The notes under the pieces were generated by a model. It was not told the origin of the DNA. It searched no databases and worked only from the letters and a program-made list of their open reading frames with translations. From assembly GCF_017893945.1 (NCBI RefSeq), contig NZ_CP054257.1:620001-684000 (forward strand): a DNA stretch of 64,000 bases, written 5' to 3'. Numbering within the stretch: the stretch's first letter is position 1; every line of letters starts with the position of its first letter. Origin of the DNA: Treponema parvum. GTDB taxonomy: Bacteria; Spirochaetota; Spirochaetia; Treponematales; Treponemataceae. Shown here piece after piece: positions 52,626 to 62,847 of the stretch. Both the position numbers and the translations under genes were made by a program.

Positions 52626-54188
52626 TCAACCGCGCTTCCAGACGGATCCGTCGGGCGTATCGACAATGATAATTCCCTTTTCCGCAAGATCGTTACGAAT
52701 TTTATCGGCTTTTGCAAAATCTTTTGCCTTTTTTGCGGCCGTGCGTTCCTTTACAAGAGCTTCTATTTCCTCGGCCTGCATGCCGGAAACAGTATCGCCT
52801 TCGTTGACGGAAGACGATGAAATATTCAATTTTTTCGCTTCTTCTTCAAGATTGAGGGCGAGCACTTTGTCCATTTCGCGCACAAGATAAACAGTTTCTT
52901 CGGCGGAAAGTGCTTGATCTTTTACGGCCGTCTGCAATTCCCTCAGAGCCTGCGGCGTAGAAAGATCGTTTTCAAGAGCCGCTTTGAAGGCCGCCAAGTA
53001 ATTTTTTGCTTTTTCACCGATAGCGGGAACAAAAGCGCCGCCGCTGCCCGATGAAGTTTCGCCGCTTATCGCTTTGCCGCCGGAAACACATTCTTGCAAG
53101 GCTTTGCCCGCTTGGTTTTTACCGTCATCTGAAGGGAGCGCGTTTAAGACTTTTGCGATCCGCTGCACGAGCGACTTTCTGGCCTTTTTAGCTCCGTCCA
53201 TCGCTTCCCAGCTGAAATATATTTGCTTTCTGTAGTGAGTGCCCAGCAAAAAAAACCTGTAGTCGAGCGCTTCATAACCTTTATCCAAAAGCGACTGCAG
53301 CGTCAGAAAATTTCCTGCGGACTTGGACATTTTTCCCGCTTCTTTATCGCCCTTTGCTCCGGAAATAACTAAAAACTCATTGTGCAGCCAGTAATTCACC
53401 CATTTATGCCCGGTTGCGCCTTCCGACTGCGCAATTTCATTGGTGTGATGTATGGGAATGTGATCTATTCCTCCAGTATGAATGTCAAAATGTTCTCCCA
53501 GATACTTCATGCTCATTGCCGAACATTCAATGTGCCAGCCGGGGTATCCGCGCCCCCAAGGACTGTCCCAACACAGAGCCTGGTTTTCAAATTTGGACTT
53601 TGTAAACCAGAGGACAAAGTCATACGGGCTGCGTTTGTTTTCGTCAACGGCAATGCGGGCTCCGGCCTTTAAGTCCGAAAGGTTTAAACCCGAAAGCTTT
53701 CCGTAATCTTTATAAGTTGAAACGTCAAAGTAAAGGTTCCCGCCGGACATGTATGTGTGTCCGTTCGCTTCTATGCGCTTTATCAGTTCAATCATGTCTT
53801 GGACGTGTTCGGTAGCCTTGCATACGACGTCGGGGCGGCGTATGTTTAAGCTGTCCAAATCGTTGAAAAAAGCTTGGGTGTAAAATTTTGCGACATCAAG
53901 GACGCTTTCGTGGCGTTCCCTTGCGCTTTTAAGCATCTTATCTTCACCTGCGTCTCCGTCTCCCGTTAAATGCCCTATGTCGGTTATGTTCATTACATGT
54001 TTGATTTTGTATCCCAAGAATGAAAGAGTGCGGTCAAGGATGTCGATAAATACATATGCCCTTAAGTTACCGATGTGCGCATAGTTATAGACTGTAGGGC
54101 CGCAGCCGTAAAATCCCGCAAAACCCGGTTTAATGGGAACAAAATCTTCTAATTTCCGACCCATTGTATTGAATAAACGTAGACCCAT
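52626..54188 (-). CDS. cysS: Cysteinyl-tRNA synthetase
   Basis: Class I aminoacyl-tRNA synthetase of 520 residues. Class I motif HIGN (YNYAHIGNLRAY) and KMSKS (AGKMSKSAGNF) are present; zinc ligands are visible as YGCGPTVYN, WHIECSAMS and DHIPIHHTNE. A Ser/Gly-rich insertion (about residues 345-385, LPSDDGKNQAGKALQEC and on) lengthens the C-terminal half compared with the family's ~460 residues. Single gene divergent from murB. Confidence 0.96.
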   Translation of the reverse strand: MGLRLFNTMGRKLEDFVPIKPGFAGFYGCGPTVYNYAHIGNLRAYVFIDILDRTLSFLGYKIKHVMNITDIGHLTGDGDAGEDKMLKSARERHESVLDVAKFYTQAFFNDLDSLNIRRPDVVCKATEHVQDMIELIKRIEANGHTYMSGGNLYFDVSTYKDYGKLSGLNLSDLKAGARIAVDENKRSPYDFVLWFTKSKFENQALCWDSPWGRGYPGWHIECSAMSMKYLGEHFDIHTGGIDHIPIHHTNEIAQSEGATGHKWVNYWLHNEFLVISGAKGDKEAGKMSKSAGNFLTLQSLLDKGYEALDYRFFLLGTHYRKQIYFSWEAMDGAKKARKSLVQRIAKVLNALPSDDGKNQAGKALQECVSGGKAISGETSSGSGGAFVPAIGEKAKNYLAAFKAALENDLSTPQALRELQTAVKDQALSAEETVYLVREMDKVLALNLEEEAKKLNISSSSVNEGDTVSGMQAEEIEALVKERTAAKKAKDFAKADKIRNDLAEKGIIIVDTPDGSVWKRG

Positions 54189-54263
54189 AAAATTCTCCGG
54201 CGGTAAATACGGCGTTAAAAACGGCTTTTATAAAAGCTGCATTTCCTTTATAGTATAGGAATT

Positions 54264-55271
54264 ATGTATAATCTACGGGAAATAGCCGAAAAATGCAATA
54301 CGGATAAAATTTTTAAAGGCCGCATTCTTTTTGATGAAAAGATTGCTCCCCGCACTTCTTTTAAAATAGGAGGAGCCGCTCCCATTCTTTTTGAACCGTC
54401 GGACACGGATTCGCTTCTTTATATAATTTCCCTATTGAAAAAAAACTCTGCGCCGTATTTTGTTTTGGGCGGCGGAACGAATCTCGTAGTTTCGGATCAG
54501 GGGTTCGATACGGCGGTTATCGCAACTTGCGCCCTTAACGGCGTTAAAATGGAAGAATCTTGTTTTCAAAATTCCCGCAGTCCGCAAAATTTGCAGGATG
54601 CGCAAAGATCGAAAGATGATTTTGTTTCGGTAAAAGCTCTTGCCGGAACGCCCGTAAAGTGCATAGTCGATTTTTGCACGGAAAATGCCATTTCGGGCTT
54701 TGAACCTTTTGCGGGGCTTCCGGGATCCATAGGAGGAGCCGTTTACATGAACGCCGCGTGTTTCGGCATTTCGATAAGCGACGTTTTTATTTCCGCGGAA
54801 TATATTGAAGACTTCGCCTGCGCGGATCCCGCCGCCGGGGAATATGGATTTGACAAATCGGATTGGGGGTATAAAAAGTCCCCGTTTACCGATACTTCGC
54901 GCATAATTACCTCTGTAAGTTTGCGTTTAACAAAAAAAATGCAGGATGAAAGTAAAGCCATAAAAGAAAGATGCGCTGCCTTCGTTCGAGAGCGCGTAAA
55001 AAAAGGACATTTCAAATATCCTTCCGCCGGAAGCGTTTTTAAAAACGACCGCGCAGTAGGGATTCCTTCAGGAAAGATTATCGAAGAAGCCGGGCTTAAG
55101 GGGTTTTCAATAGGCGGCGCGCAGATCGCTCCGTGGCACGGCAATATAATAATAAATAAAAATAAGGCGACTCAGGCGGACGTAAAAGCGCTTGTAGACT
55201 ATATAAAAGCTAAAATTTTCGAGGAAAAGGGTATAAAACTTGAGACGGAAGTCATATTTTGCGGAAAATAG
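54264..55271 (+). CDS. murB: UDP-N-acetylenolpyruvoylglucosamine reductase
   Basis: FAD-dependent reductase of 335 residues making UDP-N-acetylmuramate for peptidoglycan. Visible: APRTSFKIGGAAPI (FAD-domain start), LGGGTNLVVSDQG, GFEPFAGLPGSIGGAVYMNAACFG with the catalytic-site Gly-rich segment, the Ser proton donor in SAGSVFKND and the late Glu in ETEV. Length is usual. It diverges from cysS with a 75-bp gap. Confidence 0.95.
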   Translation: MYNLREIAEKCNTDKIFKGRILFDEKIAPRTSFKIGGAAPILFEPSDTDSLLYIISLLKKNSAPYFVLGGGTNLVVSDQGFDTAVIATCALNGVKMEESCFQNSRSPQNLQDAQRSKDDFVSVKALAGTPVKCIVDFCTENAISGFEPFAGLPGSIGGAVYMNAACFGISISDVFISAEYIEDFACADPAAGEYGFDKSDWGYKKSPFTDTSRIITSVSLRLTKKMQDESKAIKERCAAFVRERVKKGHFKYPSAGSVFKNDRAVGIPSGKIIEEAGLKGFSIGGAQIAPWHGNIIINKNKATQADVKALVDYIKAKIFEEKGIKLETEVIFCGK

Positions 55272-55362
55272 AAAAAACTTATACATCCCGTGCTTTAATA
55301 CGCCGATAATAAAATTGACAAGTTTAAAACATCTTTTTATACTTAAAACTGAGTGGTAAAAA

Positions 55363-56544
55363 TTGTTGCAATTAGCGTTTGTTAATTTCAGAAAAGGTTC
55401 GTATCTCGTTGTTGAAGGCAAGGCTGAAAGCGACCGCTTCTATATTATTCAGAGCGGTCACGTAAAGTGCTGGTCTTCAAATATGACCGCAAGCGCCTCA
55501 AATCAGCTCTTAGGCCCGGGCGATTTCGTCGGAGTTATTCCCTGCATGTCCGGACATTCCCAGATCGAAAATGTCATTGCACTCACTGATGTAGCGGCCA
55601 TTTCAGTACGGCGCGATCAATATCCCGAACTCATTGCGCGCAACACGCCCGTCGCCATGAAAATCATAAGGACGTTTGCCAACAATATGCGCGAGATGAA
55701 CGAGCGGCTGACCCAGCTTACTTTAAAAGATAGTGTTATCGGCAGTCCTGAACAGATATTCGACGTTGCGTCTTATTACGAAAAAATGAATAAGCCCAGC
55801 ATCGCAATATACGCCTATTATCAATATTTAAAAGCCTGTCCCGACGGAATTAACGCCGCAAAGGCAAAAGAGCGTTTTATAGTGCTTAAACCAAAATCGC
55901 GGGCGGTTTATTTTGAATCCACTCCCGATCTTATGCGCCTTTATCCCAAAGATACGATGATTTTTTCAGAGTGCCAGCGCGGAGCAGAAATGTTCATAAT
56001 TCAGGACGGCAAGGTAAAAATAACTAAGGTTGTAAAAGGCGAAGAAGTTACGCTTGCGGTTTTAAAAAAAGGCGATATGTTCGGCGAAATGGCCATGCTT
56101 GAAAACAAACCGCGCTCGGCGAGCGCCGTCGCTGACGAAGAATGCCGCCTGATGACGGTGAACCGGCATAACTTTGACCAAATGGTTGCTACGCAGTCAC
56201 AGCTCATAGCTCGCTTAACGACTACGCTTGCCGAACGTCTGTGGTCTATGTGCCGTCAGCTTGCAAACGCTCAAATTTCCGATCCGTTGTACAAACTCCT
56301 CGACATGCTTGCCTTGCAGGTGGAAAAGGCGAAGATCAGTTTAAAAGCCAATACCTCCTACGTTACAGATTTAACCTTACACGACTTGGCCAATATGTGC
56401 GGAATACCTCAGGAAGAGCAGGCGTCGTGCCTGTACAAGCTGCAGATCGACCCTCATATAAAGATGCAGGGAATGAAAATCACAATTCCCGATTGCCTTG
56501 AACTTATCAAAAATGTTTCGTTCTATCGCCGCCAAAAACGCTGA
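55363..56544 (+). CDS. Protein with two cyclic-nucleotide-binding-like domains (Crp/Fnr superfamily)
   Basis: Cytoplasmic regulator-like protein of 393 residues. Two Crp-type sensor domains are visible: residues 1-120 (FRKGSYLVVEGKAESDRFYIIQSGHVKC) and about 190-300 (YPKDTMIFSECQRGAEMFIIQDGKVKITKV, with GDMFGEMAMLENKPRSASAVADEE). The second carries the FGEMALL-RSA phosphate-binding pattern of cyclic nucleotide pockets; the first is degenerate. A C-terminal segment has helix-turn-helix character but is not strong. The start is a TTG (two in a row); the spacing to a ribosome-binding site is poor. A conserved type of spirochete protein, function unknown. Confidence 0.8.
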   Translation: MLQLAFVNFRKGSYLVVEGKAESDRFYIIQSGHVKCWSSNMTASASNQLLGPGDFVGVIPCMSGHSQIENVIALTDVAAISVRRDQYPELIARNTPVAMKIIRTFANNMREMNERLTQLTLKDSVIGSPEQIFDVASYYEKMNKPSIAIYAYYQYLKACPDGINAAKAKERFIVLKPKSRAVYFESTPDLMRLYPKDTMIFSECQRGAEMFIIQDGKVKITKVVKGEEVTLAVLKKGDMFGEMAMLENKPRSASAVADEECRLMTVNRHNFDQMVATQSQLIARLTTTLAERLWSMCRQLANAQISDPLYKLLDMLALQVEKAKISLKANTSYVTDLTLHDLANMCGIPQEEQASCLYKLQIDPHIKMQGMKITIPDCLELIKNVSFYRRQKR

Positions 56545-56551
56545 GTTTACG

Positions 56552-57097
56552 ATGTTAAAGCGGCGGCTCTGTCTTGTTTTATTTTTCCTTACGTTCCGTA
56601 TCGCTCTTTTAGCGGGGCAAGATCTTCCTTCTGGTTATGCAAAGATTCGCTTGGGAATGTCTGTGGAAGAAGTAAAAAAGCTTTTAAGAGAAAATCCCGC
56701 ATTCGGTTATCACGGGGACCGCGACGTATCGCTTTTGCCCGGAGAAAACCGCGTGCTCATAGAAACCGACGCGTTTGCAGGCCATGTGGATTCTTTTCTT
56801 GACAGATGCTGGTTCCAGTTTTATGAAGACAAACTCTATATCATCATCATAAATTTAAACCGCGCAAAAATCGATCATTACAGTGTGTTTACCGCGCTTT
56901 GTAAAAAATACGGCGATCCTTCGAATCTCAACCCCGAACGGTCCTTGTGGGAAAATGATAAAATTTCAATGTCTCTTGAAAGGCCTCTTTCGCTGAAATA
57001 CGTGGACAAAGCCGTGTTTGAAAAATTAAGCGGCAAATCCAGAATAGAACAGACCGTTCCCGAATTGACTCAGGAATGGTTCCTTGACAGCTTGTGA
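56552..57097 (+). CDS. Exported hypothetical protein
   Basis: Exported protein of 181 residues with a signal peptide (MLKRRLCLVLFFLTFRIALLAG). Start at 56552 gives the cleanest signal peptide; the frame is open upstream into the preceding gene. The mature part (LPSGYAKIRLGMSVEEVKKLLRENPAFGYHGDRDVSLLPGENRVL) begins with an RLGMSxEEVK pattern seen in small periplasmic proteins of SmpA/OmlA-like shape, but I do not recognise a firm family. It lies between the cyclic-nucleotide gene and a DUF192 gene and is probably cotranscribed with both. Confidence 0.7.
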   Translation: MLKRRLCLVLFFLTFRIALLAGQDLPSGYAKIRLGMSVEEVKKLLRENPAFGYHGDRDVSLLPGENRVLIETDAFAGHVDSFLDRCWFQFYEDKLYIIIINLNRAKIDHYSVFTALCKKYGDPSNLNPERSLWENDKISMSLERPLSLKYVDKAVFEKLSGKSRIEQTVPELTQEWFLDSL

Positions 57098-57098
57098 T

Positions 57099-57560
57099 AT
57101 GAAAAACCTTTTTAAAGCCGTGTTTTCGGTTTTTGCCTGCCTGATTTTTCTTTCCTGTTCCCGCACAAAACTCGAAGTAAAAACTTTTACGCTTACGGCC
57201 ATAGGCGCGGAAGAAGGCAAGAAGATTCCGGTTAAGGCGGAGATTGCCGATACCTTTGCCGCCCGTAATTACGGTTTTATGAACCGCAAGAATATCCCTG
57301 ACGGCACCGGTATGTTGTTTGTTTTTGAAAACGATCAAATTTTAAGGTTTTGGATGAAAAATACGCCTTCGGCGCTTTCGATTGCGTACATTGATTCTTC
57401 CGGCCGCATAAGAAATATTTTTGACATGGAACCGTTCAGCCTTGACGGAATTTCAAGCACCGTTTCAGTGCGATACGCTTTGGAAGTTCCCCGCGGCTGG
57501 TTTACAAAAACGGGAATAGGGATCGGAAGCACTATAGACCTGTCGCCCCTGTACGATTGA
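57099..57560 (+). CDS. DUF192 lipoprotein
   Basis: Small lipoprotein of 153 residues with lipobox LIFLSC (Cys20). The DUF192 pattern is clear: AEIADTFAARNYGFMNRKNIPDGTGMLFVFENDQILRFWMKNTPSALSIAYIDSSGRI. The start overlaps or touches the preceding gene (1-bp gap to its stop), so it is co-translated. Function of DUF192 is unknown. Confidence 0.88.
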   Translation: MKNLFKAVFSVFACLIFLSCSRTKLEVKTFTLTAIGAEEGKKIPVKAEIADTFAARNYGFMNRKNIPDGTGMLFVFENDQILRFWMKNTPSALSIAYIDSSGRIRNIFDMEPFSLDGISSTVSVRYALEVPRGWFTKTGIGIGSTIDLSPLYD

Positions 57561-57595
57561 CAGAATTCCTAGAGCCGAACACAAGCGCTTGTTTT

Positions 57596-58747
57596 TTAGA
57601 GATTTTCCAGTTTGGCCAATTCGGCAAGGGCGATCTTGTCGCCCGGAGAGAATTCAAGCACAGCAGAAAAATATTTTTGCGCTACTCCCGGGTTCCCCGT
57701 TTTTAAAGCTAAAAAGCCTAGGTTTGACATGATCTTTATGTTTTCAGGATCGAGCGTGAGCGCGTTTTCAAGACATTTTTGCGCTTCGGTGTAGTTTTTT
57801 TCTTCGATATAGCAGACGGCCAATTCATTGTATGTGTCGGCGTTTGAGCCGCCGCCGTCGCATTCCATAGACTTTAAGAAGGCTTGCTTTGCATCTTCGT
57901 AGCGTTCAAGACGGCGCAGCGCCCATCCCAGCATGAACCATGCGTTCCATGTGTGAGGATTCTTTTGTAAAAATTCGCGAATTTTATCGAGAGCCTTTTC
58001 TTCTTCGCCGTTTTTAATTAACTCATATGCGGCGATAAATTTTTCATCATCCGTGTTGCGGTTTTTAATATCGTCGAGAATCTCTTGGGAACGTTTCTTT
58101 TTGTAAATGCCGTTTTCGCCCAAATCGTTGTCGGGAATGTCGCAGGTAAGGGCAAGATAGGTTTCAAAGCAGCCTTTGGCGTCGAGGAACGCTTGTTTTT
58201 TCATATAAAAAAAACCGGCGTTAAAAAATCCGTCCGGCACAGGCGGTTCGGCTTCCATTACGGCCTTATAAAAAGCTTCGGCTTCGCAATCGCATGCGTC
58301 GGCGTCCTCATTCAATCCCAAACGCCGGTATGCGTCGGCTCTTTGATCAAGAAATAGCGCGTAATTCAATTTTATGCTTATATCGTCCGGATCAAGTCCG
58401 CGCAGCGCGCAGAAAATTTCATCCGCCAAATCGAAGTCTTCGTTTTTCGTTTTTATTATAGCCGCTTCGGATAACTGCGTTTTAATTTCGGGCCTTATAC
58501 GCATGATAAGCGAGCGGTAATAGTCGGAGTGTTTGTTTTGCCTGTCGTACGCCAGTACCGTTAAAATTCCTGAAAGGATCTGCTCTTCGGACAGCTCTTT
58601 TATATTAAAATCCGAAGAAAGGTCGGAATCTTTTTTTTGCACCGGAAGAGGAATGCTCGCGTCGATTTTAAGCGAACCGCCGGAAAATTCGAAATTCTCC
58701 GGTAATTCAATATAATATATAGTGTTAAGCCGGTCGCTGAAGTTCAT
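57596..58747 (-). CDS. TPR-repeat protein
   Basis: 383-residue protein with tandem tetratricopeptide repeats in its C-terminal half (for example NTYNELAVCYIEEKNYTEAQKCLENALTLDPENIKIMSNLGFLALKTGNPGVAQKYFSAVLEFSPG). The N-terminal ~90 residues are not TPR-like. No signal peptide is seen. It probably mediates protein-protein contacts; no specific partner can be named. Confidence 0.8.
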   Translation of the reverse strand: MNFSDRLNTIYYIELPENFEFSGGSLKIDASIPLPVQKKDSDLSSDFNIKELSEEQILSGILTVLAYDRQNKHSDYYRSLIMRIRPEIKTQLSEAAIIKTKNEDFDLADEIFCALRGLDPDDISIKLNYALFLDQRADAYRRLGLNEDADACDCEAEAFYKAVMEAEPPVPDGFFNAGFFYMKKQAFLDAKGCFETYLALTCDIPDNDLGENGIYKKKRSQEILDDIKNRNTDDEKFIAAYELIKNGEEEKALDKIREFLQKNPHTWNAWFMLGWALRRLERYEDAKQAFLKSMECDGGGSNADTYNELAVCYIEEKNYTEAQKCLENALTLDPENIKIMSNLGFLALKTGNPGVAQKYFSAVLEFSPGDKIALAELAKLENL

Positions 58748-58833
58748 GAATTTTCCTTAAAGTCAAAATTCCGCCTGAAAACCGCTTGTTTGGAAACCGC
58801 ACGGTAAAACAGGGCTCGTTATGCAAGACGGCG

Positions 58834-59967
58834 TTACGCTTGAGGCGCGGACGGTTCCTGCTGATCGGACATAGGATCCGGCGCGGATGTAAAATCGGTT
58901 TCCGACGATGACGCTTCGCTCTCGGGTTGTTCGGTTTGTCCGGGCACTGAAGTTTGCCCGCCGGTCTGATCCGCTTCCGGTGCGGTTACCGTTTCGCCTG
59001 ATGCGGGATTGGCCGCTGCCTCAGGATTCGCCGTTTGAGCCGCTTCGCTTGCCGCAGGTTTTGCAGCTTGGGCTGCCGCCGCTGCCTGTGCCGCTGCAGC
59101 TTCTTTTTGCACCTGTTCCGCTATCTGCTTTTGCTGCATGGCAAGCTGTTCCGCTGCGGAAAGGTGTTTTTTGTGAATCGATGAAAGATACGTATTTATG
59201 TGGAGCTTGTATGACGAGGGGATTTGCTTTTCGTCAAAACTGATGTTTGCAAATACTATGTCTTTTCTTCCTTCAATTCTTGTGGAATGAACTATGTGCC
59301 CCTTTATGATTACGGGCTTGGGCAGATCGTCGAACTGCAAACACAGAACCGTTTCCTTTTTTTCCAAAAATTGAGGTATTCCTACAAGAATTATCTTAGC
59401 TCCTGAAAACGACAAGTCTCTTATGATGCAGTGCCTCGGCACGGATTGAATGTATATTATGGATTCCACCTTTGAAAGGCCGAGTTTCCTTTTGCTGTCG
59501 TCGTTTATTACGATACGGTCTTCACGCCGGCGTACGGCGTTGGTGTTCGCTTCGAGCAGCTCTCCGATCTTGCCTATGAGATCGTCGGGCGGCCTTTGGG
59601 TATATGTGAGCGTCACGATCGCAAGCTCCTGAGAACCCATATATGCAGTCACGTTTGTTACGTGCGCGGTAACGAAGAAGCTCAGCGATTGGTTCCCCTG
59701 CTCAAGAAAATAGAACCTAAGACTTGTGGGCGGAGAATCGGGCTTTGTTATCTGTGCGTAGGCGCCGCCCTTTGTCCCCAGTATTATCCGCGCCATCATT
59801 AAAGAAGCGGAATTTATTATGCAAGGCCATTGAACTCCGTTGCATTTGACGTAGATTTGCCGAGGATCCACTCCTAAAGTGCGAAGAATATCTTTTGTAA
59901 ATGTTACTTCTTTGTCTCTGTACTGATCGTAATATAAAGAAATTTTTTGACTAGTGACCACGCCCAT
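58834..59967 (-). CDS. PilZ-domain protein with long low-complexity tail
   Basis: Cytoplasmic protein of 377 residues. The start at 59967 ([21 protein letters not shown]) is preferred because related spirochete proteins begin this way; a GTG lies 6 bp upstream. A PilZ-like domain is indicated by [18 protein letters not shown], then [15 protein letters not shown] and [20 protein letters not shown]. Cyclic-di-GMP binding is plausible but the Arg/Asp motif needs checking. The last ~95 residues are a Gln/Ala/Pro/Glu-rich disordered tail with an Ala-rich coiled-coil-like stretch (residues ~283-310). Confidence 0.78.
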   Translation of the reverse strand: MGVVTSQKISLYYDQYRDKEVTFTKDILRTLGVDPRQIYVKCNGVQWPCIINSASLMMARIILGTKGGAYAQITKPDSPPTSLRFYFLEQGNQSLSFFVTAHVTNVTAYMGSQELAIVTLTYTQRPPDDLIGKIGELLEANTNAVRRREDRIVINDDSKRKLGLSKVESIIYIQSVPRHCIIRDLSFSGAKIILVGIPQFLEKKETVLCLQFDDLPKPVIIKGHIVHSTRIEGRKDIVFANISFDEKQIPSSYKLHINTYLSSIHKKHLSAAEQLAMQQKQIAEQVQKEAAAAQAAAAAQAAKPAASEAAQTANPEAAANPASGETVTAPEADQTGGQTSVPGQTEQPESEASSSETDFTSAPDPMSDQQEPSAPQA

Positions 59968-60125
59968 ATTCACAATAATAGTTTATTATAACTGCTTCGT
60001 CAATGTAGCTTTAGAGATAAAAAACGCACCGCAAGCTTTGGGCTTTATTCCCCCGCTGCGATGCGCTTTCAATTCTGCCGGTTTGTGTATACGGCCGCAG
60101 GATTTTTCCCGGCGAACCGGTAGAA

Positions 60126-60335
60126 TCAATATGAAACTTTTTCGTGCGTTTTACGAGTTTTTTTCATCATCTTGCGCTGTAAAGCTTTGTTTTTTCTGTT
60201 CAGGATGGTGGACGGTTTTTCGTAATACTCACGTTTTTTGTATTCGCGGATTATACCTTCTTTTTCTACCATGCGTTTGAAACGCTTGATGGCTTTTTCA
60301 AGGTTTTCGCTGTCGTCAACGTAAATACTCGGCAT
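60126..60335 (-). CDS. rpsU: 30S ribosomal protein S21
   Basis: 69-residue ribosomal protein ([28 protein letters not shown] and a basic C-terminal [20 protein letters not shown]). A strong GGAGGTGA site precedes the ATG. Located alone between the PilZ and chemotaxis genes on the minus strand, with its own promoter and an overlapping dyad. Confidence 0.97.
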   Translation of the reverse strand: MPSIYVDDSENLEKAIKRFKRMVEKEGIIREYKKREYYEKPSTILNRKNKALQRKMMKKTRKTHEKVSY

Positions 60336-60369
60336 TCTTTGTTCACCTCCTGTCTCCGGAAAAGCACCG

Positions 60370-60412
60370 TGAGATTTTATAATTATCTCACAAAACGGCT
60401 TTCGATGTCAAG
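60370..60412 (-). promoter_or_regulatory. rpsU promoter with overlapping inverted repeat
   Basis: On the minus strand TTGACA (60407-60412) and GATAAT (60383-60388) are spaced 18 bp. GTGAGAT (60370-60376) and ATCTCAC (60386-60392) form a perfect inverted repeat that overlaps the -10 region, so it may be an operator. Confidence 0.65.
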
Positions 60413-60456
60413 AAAGCGCGATTTTGTATTTGTGTGTTTTGCAACTTCGGCAAATA

Positions 60457-62553
60457 TTACACTTTGAATTTCTTTACTTCTTCCGCAAGGTTTTGAATGC
60501 TCGCCTTGTTTTTTTGAGTGATCTCGTTCACTTCCTGTACGGCATTGTTTATCTGAATGGCGCCTGCGGCCATCTCATTCATACTCTCCGTGATAACCCT
60601 TGTAAGACCGTCGAGTTTTTCCATCTCCCTGGCGACGCCTTCGCCTCCTTTAAGCATCTCTTCGGATCCGTCTTTTACTTCTATCGTTACGGTATTTATG
60701 TCTTTGATTGCGGCCAGCATTTCTTTACTGCCGTTCTCCTGCTCTTGCATGGCTTCCGTCAAGCGGTCGCTCATTGACTTTACCTGTTCGGTCAAGCTGA
60801 AAATGATGTTGAACTTTTCTTCTGCAGTTTTCGACGATGCCGAAAGATCTTCAATTTCACCTGAGAGCGTTTTAAGAGTGTTGGTTATGGTTTTACCCTG
60901 CTCGGCGGAATCTTCTGCAAGCTTTCTTATCTCGTCTGCGACGACGGCAAAGCCCTTGCCCGCTTCGCCTGCGTGAGCGGCTTCTATCGCAGCGTTCATC
61001 GCAAGCAAATTTGTCTGTGAGGCTATATGCTGAATAACCGCGCTCGCTTCAATTAAACTGCCGGATTCTTCGGCGATCTTTTGAGTTACACTGTTCGAGT
61101 TAACGATTGTGGTTTTGCCGTCGACCGTTGCGTCGGCGAGAGTTTTAATCACTCCGTCGGTTTTTTCAAGTGTCTGCCCTATGGACGCAATGTTGCCTAC
61201 CATCTGTTCGATCGCCGAAGATGATTCTGCGACGCTCGCCGACTGGTTTTCGATGCTTGCGTTCAATTTATTTATCGTGTTAACGATTTCTTCGATCGTA
61301 GCGGCGGTTTCGGTGACGCTCGCCGCCTGTGTCAGGGCCTGCTGCTTAATGCTGTCTATGTTTGCGCTGATTTCGTGTACCGCGCTTGCAGTTTGGGACA
61401 TATTGTTGGCAAGCTCGCTTCCGATTTCCTCCATAACGCTGCTGTTTTCGCCTACCGCTTTAATTGACGAGCCGATTTTAGCTATAGTCTGATTAAAGTA
61501 TTCGGACAATTCGGTTACTTCGTCGTTACCCGTTATGGGAAGACGTACCGTAAGGTCGCCTTCGCCCTGTGCAATGTCTTTTAAAGCTTTGACGACGATT
61601 CTTACCGGCCTTACCATTTCGCGGGCAAGGAAGTAAACAATAATAAGGACGACGATCAATATGATCAGTCCCGTAAAGGTCATCGAGATGCTCAATTTGT
61701 TGACCGTGCCCATAAATTCGTCAACAGGCGCGTTTATGATAACCTTCCAATTTGTGGTTTTCATAGTAGCGTAAGAAGCGATTTTGCGTATGCCTTGGTA
61801 TTCGTAAATGCCGACCGATGAATTATCGTTTTCGAATGCCCCTTTTTCAAATTCCGCCAAGGACGCAAGATCTTTATTGGTTTCCGATAGTTTTAATACA
61901 TTTTCCATATTTTGTACTTTGTTAAAGTCTTTCATCGCAATGGTAGTTCCCGTAAGACCGAGAATGAAACAAAAACCCGTCTTACCCACAACGATGTCGG
62001 AAATAATATTTGAAAGAAGCTTTGCGTCGACGACACAGTTTATTACGCCGAGCATATTGTTGCTGTCATCATACAAAGGGACTGCAAGTATAATTGTAAA
62101 TTTATTCAGAGACCTTGAAAGAAGCGGTTCCGAAACAAATCTTTTACCGGAAGAAGCGGCTTTAAACCAGTCCCGGTCGTGCACATCTACTACCTTACCG
62201 TCGTTGGTTGTACGTACGCCTGAAAGTCCGTATAGGTTAAGCTGTTCGATTTTTTCATTGATAGAAACCGCTTTTTGTAAATAATTTGCCTTTTCCCGAT
62301 ACGACACGTCAGGATCCTTTAAAACAGGTTCCCGCGCTATGTCTTCAAGAAGTTGAATAAAAATTGAAATACGCCCGTCGACAATTTTGGCCGTGTCGGA
62401 TGCTTTGTCGATCAGGTGTTCCTCAATCTTTTCGGTAACGGCTTTTCGCGCCGAACGGACTGCGATCACGATTTCAACCGCTGAAGTTATAGCGATCAAA
62501 AGTCCAAAGATAACGATAAGTTTATAACGTATAGAAAATCGCTTTTTCGTCAT
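60457..62553 (-). CDS. Methyl-accepting chemotaxis protein
   Basis: Intact chemotaxis receptor of 698 residues. TM1 (about residues 11-30), a dCache_1-type periplasmic sensor ([11 protein letters not shown] to [25 protein letters not shown]), TM2 ([20 protein letters not shown]), HAMP ([32 protein letters not shown]) and the signalling coiled coil with the tip [41 protein letters not shown]. It ends with EEVKKFKV, the same C-terminus as the broken receptor at 9490. A promoter (TTGACA 62746-62751, TATCAT 62722-62727) and a 5' leader hairpin (ACGGTT/AACCGT, 62583-62602) precede it. Confidence 0.95.
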   Translation of the reverse strand: MTKKRFSIRYKLIVIFGLLIAITSAVEIVIAVRSARKAVTEKIEEHLIDKASDTAKIVDGRISIFIQLLEDIAREPVLKDPDVSYREKANYLQKAVSINEKIEQLNLYGLSGVRTTNDGKVVDVHDRDWFKAASSGKRFVSEPLLSRSLNKFTIILAVPLYDDSNNMLGVINCVVDAKLLSNIISDIVVGKTGFCFILGLTGTTIAMKDFNKVQNMENVLKLSETNKDLASLAEFEKGAFENDNSSVGIYEYQGIRKIASYATMKTTNWKVIINAPVDEFMGTVNKLSISMTFTGLIILIVVLIIVYFLAREMVRPVRIVVKALKDIAQGEGDLTVRLPITGNDEVTELSEYFNQTIAKIGSSIKAVGENSSVMEEIGSELANNMSQTASAVHEISANIDSIKQQALTQAASVTETAATIEEIVNTINKLNASIENQSASVAESSSAIEQMVGNIASIGQTLEKTDGVIKTLADATVDGKTTIVNSNSVTQKIAEESGSLIEASAVIQHIASQTNLLAMNAAIEAAHAGEAGKGFAVVADEIRKLAEDSAEQGKTITNTLKTLSGEIEDLSASSKTAEEKFNIIFSLTEQVKSMSDRLTEAMQEQENGSKEMLAAIKDINTVTIEVKDGSEEMLKGGEGVAREMEKLDGLTRVITESMNEMAAGAIQINNAVQEVNEITQKNKASIQNLAEEVKKFKV

Positions 62554-62582
62554 TCTTCCTTCCTTAAATGCAGTATTTTTTT

Positions 62583-62602
62583 ACGGTTGAAATAATAACC
62601 GT
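62583..62602. repeat. Inverted repeat in the chemotaxis receptor leader
   Basis: ACGGTT (62583-62588) and AACCGT (62597-62602) form a hairpin about 30 bp upstream of the start codon, between promoter and ribosome-binding site. Confidence 0.55.
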
Positions 62603-62721
62603 GTTTTGGCGGCGCCGTTCTAAACTTAACCGCTCATTGAAATACGGCATATTTTCAGCCTGCCCTGTGTAAAAGTCTCATACCGCTATGGGCGGTCTGA
62701 AACATAACGCAAGGTAGCCGT

Positions 62722-62751
62722 ATGATATATCCGAAGTTAATTCGTTGTCAA
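62722..62751 (-). promoter_or_regulatory. Promoter for the chemotaxis receptor
   Basis: On the minus strand TTGACA (62746-62751) and TATCAT (62722-62727) are separated by 18 bp, about 170 bp upstream of the start codon. Confidence 0.6.
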
Positions 62752-62847
62752 TTATCAAGGAAATTTTCCAAAAGCTGAACGGCGCGTTTCGGAAACGAGA
62801 TGCTCAAGGCGGAGTTCCGGTTGCAAGCCGCTTCAAGCATATTTTTC

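Noticed and set aside
57581..57597. Terminator between the DUF192 and TPR genes
   Set aside because: The palindrome ACAAGCGCTTGT is followed by T residues but leaves no room for a loop in the full stem; too weak to call.
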